NCBI GenBank assembly: GCA_036272595.1
Contig: DATAYM010000077.1
Coordinates: 1 to 64,000, forward strand
Reading direction: 5' to 3'
Length of the DNA stretch: 64,000 nt
From: Poindextera sp036272595
Lineage (GTDB): Bacteria > Pseudomonadota > Alphaproteobacteria > Caulobacterales > Caulobacteraceae
Position numbers and translations under genes: made by a program. Each line of letters begins with the position of its first letter. Position 1 is the first letter of the stretch. A model generated the notes under the pieces. That model was not told the origin of the DNA, did not search any database, and was given only the letters and a program-made list of their open reading frames with translations. This document shows positions 36,305-44,547 of the stretch, in pieces.

Positions 36305-37552
36305 CTAAGCCCTCGCGGGGATGCGCACCGGCATGCTGCGATAGGCGCGCAGGAAGCAGTTCTTCGCCCGCACCGGCTCCTCCACCACCTCGATGACCGG
36401 GAAGCGCTTGAGGATCTCTTCCCAGACCACGCGCAGCTGCATCTCGGCCATGCGGTTGCCGACGCAGCGGTGGATGCCGAAGCCGAACGACAGGTGCTGC
36501 CTCGGCCGCTCGCGGTCGATGATCAGCCTGTCGGGATCGTCGATCACCGTCTCGTCGCGGTTGCCGGAGACGTACCACATGGCGACCTTGTCGCCCTTCC
36601 TGATGGTCTTGCCGCCGAACTCGATGTCGGCGAGCGCCGTGCGCCGCATGTGCGCCACCGGCGTCTGCCAGCGGACGATCTCGGGGACCATGCTGACGAT
36701 CAGCTCGGGATTGGCGCGCAGCTTGGCGTACTGGTCGGGAAACTGGTTCAGCGCCAGGAGGCCGCCGGAGATCGAATTGCGCGTGGTGTCGTTCCCGCCG
36801 ACGATCAGCAGGAGGATGTTGCCGAGGAACTCCATCGGCGGCATGTTCCGGGTCGCCTCGCCATGGGCCAGCATGGAGATCAGGTCGTTGGCCGGCGCGC
36901 CCTTCACCCGCACGTCCCACAGGTTCTGGAAGTAGGCGCCGCAGGCGAACAGCTCGGCCTTGGCCACCTCCTCGGTCATGTCGTCGTCGACGTCGCCGGC
37001 GGCGATGTTCGACCAGTAGGTGAGCTTGCGCCGTTCCTCGAACGGGAAGTCGAACAGGGTGGCCAGCATCTGGGTGGTCAGTTCGACGGAGACCCGGTCG
37101 ACCCAGTCGAAGGTCTCGCCGATCAGTAGCTCGTCGAGGATCTGGCCCGCCCGCTCGCGGATCAGCGGCTCCATGCCGGCCAGGTTGTGCGGGCTGACGA
37201 TCGGGCTGATCACCTTGCGCTGGGCGTCGTGCTTGGGCGGGTCCATGGCGATGAACATCGGCAGGGTGAAGTCTTCCTGCGGATCGTTCAGGGTGATGCT
37301 GCCCTCCGAGGAGAAGACGGCGTGGTTGGTCTCCACCGCCATGATGTCGTCGTAGCGGGTGATCGACCAATAGGGGCCGAACTCGCTCTCGGCGGTGTGG
37401 TGCACCGGGTCCTCGTGGCGCAGGCGCTCGAAGAACGGCCAGATCGTATTGTCCTGGAACCGCTGGCCAAGGCTCATGTCGATCTGCTCGATCGGCATGG
37501 AATAGGCCTCGTCGCGCGCGGCCCTGAGCAGATTGCCGGCGTCGTCGGCCAT
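36305..37552 (-). CDS. Cytochrome P450, CYP153-like
   Basis: 415 residues. The heme motif FGFGIHRCVGNR has the Cys ligand at 363, the I-helix oxygen motif is VGGNDTTRN, and the K-helix has EIVRW. Several long blocks are characteristic of CYP153 alkane and fatty-acid terminal hydroxylases as I remember them: MFIAMDPPKHD, LATLFDFPFEERRKL, RWQTPVAHMRR, GDKVAMWYVSGNRDE and VWEEILKRFPVIEVVEEP. The usual outcome is omega-hydroxylation of alkyl chains. No ferredoxin or ferredoxin reductase gene is adjacent, so electron partners must be elsewhere. AGGGGAGG precedes the ATG. Confidence 0.9.
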   Translation of the reverse strand: MADDAGNLLRAARDEAYSMPIEQIDMSLGQRFQDNTIWPFFERLRHEDPVHHTAESEFGPYWSITRYDDIMAVETNHAVFSSEGSITLNDPQEDFTLPMFIAMDPPKHDAQRKVISPIVSPHNLAGMEPLIRERAGQILDELLIGETFDWVDRVSVELTTQMLATLFDFPFEERRKLTYWSNIAAGDVDDDMTEEVAKAELFACGAYFQNLWDVRVKGAPANDLISMLAHGEATRNMPPMEFLGNILLLIVGGNDTTRNSISGGLLALNQFPDQYAKLRANPELIVSMVPEIVRWQTPVAHMRRTALADIEFGGKTIRKGDKVAMWYVSGNRDETVIDDPDRLIIDRERPRQHLSFGFGIHRCVGNRMAEMQLRVVWEEILKRFPVIEVVEEPVRAKNCFLRAYRSMPVRIPARA

Positions 37553-37680
37553 GGCGAGATCCTCCCCTTGCTGACCGGGAGCAGATACCCGCCGGCCGCC
37601 GGCCGCAAGCCGTTGGCGCGTTAAACCCTTGTCATCTTCCGGCCGGGCGGCAGTGCATTCGTTCTGTCGTCAATGCTCAG

Positions 37681-37686
37681 TATAGA
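37681..37686 (+). promoter_or_regulatory. Candidate -10 element implying a leaderless phosphonate mRNA
   Basis: TATAGA ends 5 nt before the first ATG (37692). Transcription starting 6-8 nt downstream would begin at or next to the start codon. No Shine-Dalgarno sequence is visible. The -35 region is weak (TTCGTT at 37658-37663). Confidence 0.35.
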
Positions 37687-37691
37687 CTGGC

Positions 37692-38840
37692 ATGATGACC
37701 TCTCGGATATTCGATCTGGCCGTGATCGGCGCCGGAGTGATCGGGCTCGCCCACGCCTATGTGGCGGCCAGGGCCGGCCGGCGCGTCGCGGTGATCGAGC
37801 GCGACCCGCGCGCCAACGGCGCCTCGATCCGCAACTTCGGCTTCATCACCGTCACCGGCCAGGAGCGCGGCGAAAGCTGGCGCCTCGCCCGCCGCACCCG
37901 CGATGTCTGGGCCGAGGTCGCGCCCAGGGCCGGGCTGGCGATCGAGCAGCGGGGCCTCTACCTCACCGCCCGCTCGGCCGAGGCGACGGCCGTGATCGAG
38001 GCCTTCCTGGCCACCGAGATGGGCGAAGGCTGCGACCTCAAGTCCCCGGCCGCCTTCAGAGACCTGTCGGGCGGCCTCGGCGCTCCGGACCTTCAGGGCG
38101 TCCTGCACAGCCCGCACGAGCTGCGGCTGGAATCGCGCACCGTCATCCCGGCCCTCGCCGCCTGGCTCGAGGCAGCCCTCGGCGTGGTCTTCTTCAACGA
38201 GACCGTGGCCTTCGAGGCGACGCCGCCGCGCCTGCGCACCTCGCGCGGCGTGATCGAGGCGGGCGCTGTGGTGGTCTGCCCCGGCGACGACTTCGTCACC
38301 CTCTACCCTGAGACCATCGCCGCCTACGCCTTGCGCCGCTGCCGGCTCTCCATGCTCAAGCTGGCCGATCCGGGACTGCGGTTGCCGGGCGCGCTGATGT
38401 CGGACCTCAGCCTGACGCGCTACCGCGGCTATGCGGCGCTGCCGGAGGCGCGGGCGCTGGAGGCGCGGCTGCGCGCCGAACAGCCGGGCTGCTACGAGCA
38501 CGGCGTGCACCTGATCGTCGCCCAGGGCGGCGACGGCGGCCTGATCGTCGGCGACAGCCATCATTACGACGCCCTGCCCGGCCCCTTCGCCCCGGCCGCC
38601 GCCGAGCGCGAGATCCTGGACGAATACGCCCGCGCCACCGGCCGCGCGCCGCCGCCGGTGCTGGAGCGCTGGACCGGGGTCTATGCGGTCGCCGACGACC
38701 GCACCTTCCTGATCGCCGCGCCGGAGCCGGGGGTGCGGCTGGTGATGGTCACCAGCGGCACGGGCGCCTCGACCGGTTTCGGCATCGCCGAGCGCGTGAT
38801 CGCCGACCTGCTCGGCCTTGAAGTGGAGATGGCGCGATGA
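37692..38840 (+). CDS. FAD-dependent oxidoreductase of phosphonate clusters (TIGR03364-like)
   Basis: 382 residues, DAO/glycine-oxidase fold. The FAD motif is LAVIGAGVIGLAHAYVAA (about 9-26), followed by ERDPRANGASIRNFGFITVTGQE, the family hallmark, and a C-terminal VTSGTGASTGFGIAE. The TIGR03364 group is known from aminoethylphosphonate clusters, where related flavoenzymes have been reported to oxidise AEP or N-alkylated AEP to phosphonoacetaldehyde. With PhnX next to it and no PhnW aminotransferase, that is the likely role. The stop overlaps the phnX start by 4 nt. The first or second of two consecutive ATG codons may be used. Confidence 0.85.
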   Translation: MMTSRIFDLAVIGAGVIGLAHAYVAARAGRRVAVIERDPRANGASIRNFGFITVTGQERGESWRLARRTRDVWAEVAPRAGLAIEQRGLYLTARSAEATAVIEAFLATEMGEGCDLKSPAAFRDLSGGLGAPDLQGVLHSPHELRLESRTVIPALAAWLEAALGVVFFNETVAFEATPPRLRTSRGVIEAGAVVVCPGDDFVTLYPETIAAYALRRCRLSMLKLADPGLRLPGALMSDLSLTRYRGYAALPEARALEARLRAEQPGCYEHGVHLIVAQGGDGGLIVGDSHHYDALPGPFAPAAAEREILDEYARATGRAPPPVLERWTGVYAVADDRTFLIAAPEPGVRLVMVTSGTGASTGFGIAERVIADLLGLEVEMAR

Positions 38841-39634
38841 GCTTTCCGGTGCGCGCGGTGGTGTTCGACTGGGCCGGCACCATGATCGATTTCGGCTGCA
38901 TGGCGCCGGTGCGGGCCCTGCTGCAGGTGTTCGAGGCGGAGGGCCTCGCCCTTTCCGCCGACGAGGCGCGGCGGGACATGGGCAAGGCCAAGCTCGATCA
39001 CCTGCGGGCGCTGCTGGCCGATCCGGCGGTGGGCGCCCGCTGGACGGCGCTGAAGGGCGGCCCGGCCGCCGAGGCCGACGTGGCGCGGCTCTACGCGCGG
39101 CTGGAGCCGGCCATGCAGGCCGCCGCCGCCGAGGCCTCGGTGCTGATCCCCGGCGCGGCCGAAACCGTGGCGGCCCTGCGGGCCTTGGGCGTCAGGATCG
39201 GTTCCGGCACCGGCTATACCCGCGAGATGATGGCCGGCATCCTGCCGGCGGCGGCCGCCCAGGGCTATGCGCCGGAGGCGCTGGTCTGCGCCGGCGAGAC
39301 GCCCAGCGGCCGGCCCGCCCCGCTGATGACCTGGAAGGCGCTGATCGAGCTCGACGCCTGGCCGGCGCGCGCCTGCATCAAGGTCGACGACGCCCCGGTC
39401 GGCATCGAGGAAGGCCGCATGGCCGGCTGCTGGACGGTCGGGCTGTCGGCCTCGGGCAACGGCATGGGTCTCGATGCGGAAACCTACGCCGCCCTGGCGC
39501 CCGACGACCGCCGCCAGCGGCTCGACCGCTCCGAGCGCGCCTTGAGGGCCGCCGGCGCCGACTTCATCATCGAGGACGTCTCCGGGCTCATGCCGGTCGT
39601 CCATGAGATCGCCCAAAGGATCGCCGCCTCATGA
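38837..39634 (+). CDS. phnX: Phosphonoacetaldehyde hydrolase
   Basis: 265 residues, HAD superfamily. Motif I is FDWAGTMIDFG with nucleophile Asp11. The cap has the Schiff-base lysine motif MGKAKLDH (Lys52 the probable imine former). Motif II is GSGTGYTREMM, and motif III/IV is IKVDDAPVGIEEG with Asp184 and Asp185. GRPAPLMTWKAL is also diagnostic. The enzyme cleaves phosphonoacetaldehyde to acetaldehyde and phosphate in the cytoplasm. It overlaps its neighbours on both sides by ATGA, so expression is tightly coupled to the FAD enzyme and the DUF5690 transporter. Confidence 0.93.
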   Translation: MSFPVRAVVFDWAGTMIDFGCMAPVRALLQVFEAEGLALSADEARRDMGKAKLDHLRALLADPAVGARWTALKGGPAAEADVARLYARLEPAMQAAAAEASVLIPGAAETVAALRALGVRIGSGTGYTREMMAGILPAAAAQGYAPEALVCAGETPSGRPAPLMTWKALIELDAWPARACIKVDDAPVGIEEGRMAGCWTVGLSASGNGMGLDAETYAALAPDDRRQRLDRSERALRAAGADFIIEDVSGLMPVVHEIAQRIAAS

Positions 39635-40962
39635 CCGTCGCGACGGCCGCCGCCTCCTGGCCGCTCCTGGAGCGCCTGCGCGCCTGGCTGGCGCGCGCAC
39701 CCGCTCCGGTCTTCGCCCTCTATGGCGGGCTGATGGCTTTCGGCGCCTATTTCGCCATGTACGCCTACCGAAAGCCGTTCACCGTGGCGAGCTACGCCGA
39801 GGCCGCGCCGGTGCTGGTGCAGTACAAGATCGCCCTGGTGATCAGCCAGGTGGCCGGCTACGCCCTCTCCAAGATCGCGGGGGTCAAGGTGATCTCCGAA
39901 ATGCCGCCCCATCGGCGCGCGGTGGCCATCCTGGTGCTGATCGGCGCGGCCGAGATCGCCCTGGTGCTGTTCGCCCTGGTCCCGGCGCCCTGGAACATCG
40001 TCCTGATGTTCGCCAACGGCCTGGCGCTCGGCCTGATCTGGGGCCTGGTGTTCGGCTTCCTGGAAGGGCGGCGCACCACCGAGCTGCTCGGCGCCATCCT
40101 CTGCACCAGCTTCATCGTCTCTTCCGGGGTGGTCAAATCCGTCGGCGAAAGCGTCATGCTGATGGGCTGGGCCAACCAATACTGGATGCCGGCGGTGACC
40201 GGCCTGCTGTTCGCGCCGCTCTTGCTGTTTTGCGTCTTCGGCCTCGCCGCCATGCCGCCGCCGACGCTGGAGGACGAGCGGCTGCGCGTGGCGCGGGCGC
40301 CCATGGACGCCCCCGCCCGGCGCGCGATGTTCCTCTCCTTCGCCCCCGGGCTGATCGGGCTGATCGTCATCTATGTCGGCCTGACCGCCCTGCGCGACTT
40401 CCGCGACAACTTCGCCGTCGAGATCTGGAACGGCCTGGGCTTCAAGAACGACGCGGAGATCTTCACCCTCTCCGAGCTGCCGGTGGCGGCCATCGTCCTG
40501 GCCTGCCTGGCCATGCTGATGTTCATCCGCGACAACCGCCGCGCCTTCCTGGCCAACCTGGGCCTGGTGGCCGCCGGCCTGGCCATCGCCGGCGGCTGCA
40601 CCCTCGCCTTCCAGGCGCACATGATCGGGCCGATCTCGTGGATGATCGCCCTCGGGGCCGGCCTCTATCTCAGCTACACGCCGTTCAACGCCCTTTTGTT
40701 CGACCGCTTCATCGCCGCCGGCGGCCGCGCCGGCACCGCCGGCTTCCTGATCTATGTCGCCGACGCCAGCGGCTATGTCAGCTCGGTCCTGGTGCTGGTG
40801 GCGCGCAACTTCATCGGCATGCAGCTCTCCTGGGTCGACTTCCTGCGCGTCGTCTCCTATGTGGTCGCCGCCGTCGGCCTGGTGCTGGTGGCGGGCGCCG
40901 CGGTCTATTTCCATCGCCGCCTGGCGCGAGGCAGGGCCGATGACACCGCCGTCCAGGCTTGA
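39631..40962 (+). CDS. DUF5690 family multi-pass membrane protein, candidate phosphonate transporter
   Basis: 443 residues with about 12 hydrophobic segments and an MFS-like arrangement. The conserved start of the family is visible: GAYFAMYAYRKPFTVASY followed by YKIALVISQVAGYALSKIAGVKVISEM, then LIWGLVFGFLEGRRTTE. The family has no established substrate. Being third in the phosphonate operon, overlapping phnX by 4 nt and the HD gene by 23 nt, it is a candidate importer of a phosphonate or amino-phosphonate, or an exporter of a product. No ABC-type phosphonate importer is nearby. Confidence 0.8.
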   Translation: MTVATAAASWPLLERLRAWLARAPAPVFALYGGLMAFGAYFAMYAYRKPFTVASYAEAAPVLVQYKIALVISQVAGYALSKIAGVKVISEMPPHRRAVAILVLIGAAEIALVLFALVPAPWNIVLMFANGLALGLIWGLVFGFLEGRRTTELLGAILCTSFIVSSGVVKSVGESVMLMGWANQYWMPAVTGLLFAPLLLFCVFGLAAMPPPTLEDERLRVARAPMDAPARRAMFLSFAPGLIGLIVIYVGLTALRDFRDNFAVEIWNGLGFKNDAEIFTLSELPVAAIVLACLAMLMFIRDNRRAFLANLGLVAAGLAIAGGCTLAFQAHMIGPISWMIALGAGLYLSYTPFNALLFDRFIAAGGRAGTAGFLIYVADASGYVSSVLVLVARNFIGMQLSWVDFLRVVSYVVAAVGLVLVAGAAVYFHRRLARGRADDTAVQA

Positions 40963-41491
40963 GGATATCGAGCGGCTCTACGCCGCCCGCGGCGGCCTGA
41001 CCTACGGCGAGGGCGTCACCCAGCTGGAGCACGCCCTGCAGTGCGCCGTGCTGGCGCAGGCCGCCGGGGCGTCGCCCAGCCTGGTCGCCGCCGCCCTGCT
41101 GCACGACATCGGCCATCTCTTGCAGCATGAGCGGGAGGCGACGGCCTTCAGCGCCGACGACCATCACGAGGCCGCCGGCGCCGAGGCCCTGGCCGGCCTG
41201 TTCGGCGAGCCGGTCTGGCGTCCCGTCGCGCTGCATGTGGCCGCCAAGCGCTATCTCTGCTTCGCCGAGCCGGACTATTTCGCGGCCCTGAGCCCGGCGT
41301 CCCAGGCCTCGTTGAAGCTGCAGGGCGGCCCGTTCGACGCGGCGAGGGCGGCGGCGTTCGAACGGCTGCCCTACTGGCGCGAAGCCCGCGACCTCAGGCG
41401 CTTCGACGACACCGGCAAGCGCGACCAGCCCGCCGATCGCGAGTTCGCCGATTTCCTGCCCCTGCTGCGCGCGTTGCTGATCGCCGCTTAA
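40940..41491 (+). CDS. PhnZ-like HD-domain protein of phosphonate operons
   Basis: 183 residues, starting at ATG 40940 inside the end of the DUF5690 gene (23-nt overlap). It matches the phosphonate-operon HD family (TIGR03276). Probable diiron ligands are His31, His55-Asp56 (LLHDIGH), His75 or His76 (DDHHE), His99 and Asp156, with Lys103 in ALHVAAKRYL. The spacing agrees within a few residues with PhnZ as I remember it. PhnZ cleaves 1-hydroxy-2-aminoethylphosphonate to glycine and phosphate with oxygen. The hydroxylase PhnY that normally feeds PhnZ is absent here, so the true substrate may differ or PhnY may be elsewhere. Confidence 0.85.
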   Translation: MTPPSRLEDIERLYAARGGLTYGEGVTQLEHALQCAVLAQAAGASPSLVAAALLHDIGHLLQHEREATAFSADDHHEAAGAEALAGLFGEPVWRPVALHVAAKRYLCFAEPDYFAALSPASQASLKLQGGPFDAARAAAFERLPYWREARDLRRFDDTGKRDQPADREFADFLPLLRALLIAA

Positions 41492-41523
41492 GGCCTCTCC
41501 CAAAGGGTTCAAACGGAGAGGCC
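41492..41523 (+). terminator. Hairpin directly after the phosphonate operon
   Basis: GGCCTCTCC (41492-41500) pairs perfectly with GGAGAGGCC (41515-41523). It begins immediately after the HD-gene stop. There is no T-run, so it may be a Rho-assisted or processing hairpin. Confidence 0.5.
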
Positions 41524-41605
41524 CGGCCGACTCGGCGCCTCGCCAACAATCCGTTCACTGACAAGATACCACCCCCTCTGCTTCCGCCGTTCCCGCACCC
41601 TCGTC

Positions 41606-41662
41606 GCGTCAGTGTCGGCAATAATTCAGCAAGCTGAAATAATTGCGTCACCGATGCGTCAC
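41606..41662. promoter_or_regulatory. Repeated GCGTCA sites and palindrome upstream of TonB receptor 3
   Basis: GCGTCAC occurs twice with an 11-bp period (41645-41651 and 41656-41662), and GCGTCAG occurs at 41606-41612. Between them TTCAGC-AA-GCTGAA (41625-41638) is a perfect palindrome. One-turn spacing of direct repeats suggests an activator or response-regulator site. The rest of the 318-nt region (41492-41809) shows no gene. Confidence 0.4.
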
Positions 41663-41809
41663 GCAGCGGCCGCATAGACACTAAGCGTCGCTGTTACGAC
41701 GCGATCTCGACTTCACTGAAACCGGTTTGGGCGTGCGCACGGGGGGTGCGCGCCGCCCCTTGCGGCGCGCCTTGGCGGCCGCGCGGGCGGTATTTGGGGG
41801 AAGACTCAC

Positions 41810-44524
41810 ATGAAATCCAGCTACATGGCTTCCTGCGCGGTCGCCGCCGTGCTCAGCGGATGGGCCGGCGTGGCCGCCGCGGCGGACCCGAGCGGCGCGC
41901 CCGCCGACGCCCAGCCGAACGCGCCCGCCGCCATCCAGTCGGACGCGGCCGCCGGCGGCGGCCAGGAGCTCATCGTTACCGCCCAGCGCCGCGGCGAGAG
42001 CGTCGAAAAGGTGCCGATGACCGTCCAGGCCTTCAGCGGCCAGACCCTGAACAAGCTGAACGTCACCACTCTCGACGAACTGCTCAAATACACCCCGAAC
42101 GTCACCTTCGGGACCAACGGTCCCGGCCAGGGCGACGTCTTCATGCGCGGCCTCAGCGCCGGCTTCCGCGGCAACCAGTCCAGCGCCACCGTCGCCGATT
42201 TCCCCAATGTCGCCATCTACCTGGACGACCAGTCGATGCAGTTCCCGGGGCGCAACGTCGACATCTATGTCGCCGACATGCAGCGGGTCGAGGTGCTGGA
42301 AGGCCCGCAGGGCACGCTGTTCGGCGGCGGCGCCGAAGCCGGCGCCATCCGTTACATCACCAACAAGCCGAAACTGGATTCGTTTGGCGGCTATGTGCAG
42401 GTGATGGGCGGCCTGACCGACGACGGCGGCCCGAACGGCAGCATCCAGGCCACCATCAACGTCCCGGTCGTCCCCGACAAGCTGGCCGTGCGCGCGGTGA
42501 TCTATGACGACTATGAGGGCGGCTACATCGACAACGTGCCGAGCACCTTCACCCGCTCCAACCAGGACCTGGGCAACTTCTACTTCGGCATCCATCCGGT
42601 CGGGGGCCTCTGCCCCAACCACCTCCCGGCCGGCGCGGCCGGGTTCTGCGCGCCGCCGAACCAGGGCCAGATCAACAACTATGCGATCGCCAAAAAGGAC
42701 CAGAACCCGACCACCTACACCGGCGGCCGCGTCTCGGCGCTGTACGAGATCAACAACGACTGGAATGTTCTGATCACGGAGAGTCTGCAGTCGCTCGACG
42801 CCGAAGGCCTGTCGGCCGACTATCCGGTCGGCTCCGACTTCCAGTCGCTGAAGCCGCTGCAGGTCACCGCCTTCGAGCCGTCCTACGACAAGGACCGCTA
42901 CGAAAACACCGCATGGACGGTCAACGGCAAGATCGGCGACCTGACCGCCGTCTATACCGGCGCCTACATGATCCGCAACATCTCGCAGCAGATCGACTAC
43001 ACCAACTACTCGCGCAGCACCAACGGCATGTACTACCAGTGCACCGGCGGCACGACGCCCTGGGGCGGCCAGCCCTTCTGCTACTCGCCGAAGGCCTTCT
43101 GGCACGACGACGTGCACGCCACCCATCTGAGCAACGAGGTGCGTCTGAGCAGCCCGGACGACTGGCGGCTGCGCTTCATCGTCGGGGGCTACGAAGAGCA
43201 GTTCCGCATCTACGACGTGATGAACTTCGAATATAAGGGCATCCCGGCCTGCAGTCCGGCCAACCTGGCGGCGGCCCTGCTGCCGGGCGGCGCGCCGTGC
43301 CTGGCCGACATCAATCCCGCGCCGGGCGCCACCACCAACAGCCCCGGCATCCGCAGCGACATCACCGGCTTCGGCGAGGACACCCAGCGCGGCTACGACC
43401 AGTGGGCCGGCTTCGCCTCGTTCGACTACGACCTGATTCCCGGCGTGCTGACCCTGACCGCCGGGACCCGCTACTACTATTATAACGAATACGAGGTCGG
43501 CTCGCAGTACGCGACCAATCCCGGCTGCCTCGACGTGCCCAACGGCCAATGCGTCGGCAACGACATCAACATCAACGACGAACACTACCGGACGACCTAT
43601 TCCGGCTTCAAGAGCCGGGTGAATCTGACCTGGCACGTCGATGCCGACACCCTGGCCTATTTCACCTTCTCGCAGGGCTTCCGGCCTGGCGGCTTCAACC
43701 GCTCCGACACCAAGCAGGTGATCAAGGACGCGAACGGTATTAAACAGTTCGAAGAGCCGGGCAGTTACGCCCCCGACTCGCTGAACAACTATGAGGTCGG
43801 CCTGAAGACCCAGCTGTTCGATCGCCGGCTGCAGATCAACCTGTCCGCCTATTGGATGGACTGGACCAATGTGCAGTTCTTCCTGTTTGACCCGCCCTAC
43901 AGCATCACCACCACCTTCGGCATCAACGGCCCGAGCTACAACGTCAAGGGCGTCGAGGCGCAGTTCGTCGGCCGCGTAACCGACGGCCTGACGGTCCAGG
44001 GCTCGGTGTCCTACAACGACGATACCGAGACCGCCGCGCCGTGCCTGAAGGGCAACATCCCCGGCACCACCTTCTTCAACCAATGCATCACCATGGCCAA
44101 GCCCAGCGGCGGCGCCTATGGGCCCTTCGCCAACCCCTTCGGCGTCGCCGGAGCCGTGCCGGCCTTCTCGCCGACCTGGCAGGCTAACGTCCGCGCCCGC
44201 TACGAGTGGCGGATCGACAGCTACGACGCCTTTGTGATGGCCGGGGCCAACTACGTCGGCGACATGTTCAACCAACCGGCCAGCTATGAGTCCGGCGCCG
44301 GCGTGCTGATCCCCGCCACGACCTATCTGCGCTATCTGCAGCCGGCCTACACCACCATCGACGCCTCGGCCGGCATTTCCAAGGACAACTGGTCGGCGGA
44401 GCTGTTCGGCACCAACCTGACCAACTCCCACGCCAGCACGTTCACCTCGTCGGCGCAGTTCATCAAGTCCGAGGTGCCGCTGCGGCCGCTGGTGGTGGGC
44501 CTGAAGCTCGGCTACAAGTTCTAG
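41810..44524 (+). CDS. TonB-dependent receptor 3, paired with a sulfotransferase
   Basis: 904 residues. The signal peptide ends near AGVAAAA (about 24). The plug carries QELIVTAQRRGESVEKVPMTV, the YLDDQSM loop and LEGPQGTLFGGGAEAGAIRYIT. The barrel has several cysteine-containing loops (for example PVGGLCPN and CLDVPNGQC), which may form surface disulfides, and ends VVGLKLGYKF. It is followed after 23 nt by a TPR-sulfotransferase gene, a pairing that recurs in Caulobacterales and sphingomonads as I recall. GGGGGAAG lies before the ATG. The substrate is unknown. Confidence 0.92.
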   Translation: MKSSYMASCAVAAVLSGWAGVAAAADPSGAPADAQPNAPAAIQSDAAAGGGQELIVTAQRRGESVEKVPMTVQAFSGQTLNKLNVTTLDELLKYTPNVTFGTNGPGQGDVFMRGLSAGFRGNQSSATVADFPNVAIYLDDQSMQFPGRNVDIYVADMQRVEVLEGPQGTLFGGGAEAGAIRYITNKPKLDSFGGYVQVMGGLTDDGGPNGSIQATINVPVVPDKLAVRAVIYDDYEGGYIDNVPSTFTRSNQDLGNFYFGIHPVGGLCPNHLPAGAAGFCAPPNQGQINNYAIAKKDQNPTTYTGGRVSALYEINNDWNVLITESLQSLDAEGLSADYPVGSDFQSLKPLQVTAFEPSYDKDRYENTAWTVNGKIGDLTAVYTGAYMIRNISQQIDYTNYSRSTNGMYYQCTGGTTPWGGQPFCYSPKAFWHDDVHATHLSNEVRLSSPDDWRLRFIVGGYEEQFRIYDVMNFEYKGIPACSPANLAAALLPGGAPCLADINPAPGATTNSPGIRSDITGFGEDTQRGYDQWAGFASFDYDLIPGVLTLTAGTRYYYYNEYEVGSQYATNPGCLDVPNGQCVGNDININDEHYRTTYSGFKSRVNLTWHVDADTLAYFTFSQGFRPGGFNRSDTKQVIKDANGIKQFEEPGSYAPDSLNNYEVGLKTQLFDRRLQINLSAYWMDWTNVQFFLFDPPYSITTTFGINGPSYNVKGVEAQFVGRVTDGLTVQGSVSYNDDTETAAPCLKGNIPGTTFFNQCITMAKPSGGAYGPFANPFGVAGAVPAFSPTWQANVRARYEWRIDSYDAFVMAGANYVGDMFNQPASYESGAGVLIPATTYLRYLQPAYTTIDASAGISKDNWSAELFGTNLTNSHASTFTSSAQFIKSEVPLRPLVVGLKLGYKF

Positions 44525-44547
44525 GACGTCCCCGACCCCCAGGCTCG

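Noticed and set aside
37628..37690. PhoB box before the phosphonate operon
   Set aside because: CTGTCGT and TGTCAT are present singly but not as the two 7-mers at 11-bp spacing required for a Pho box.
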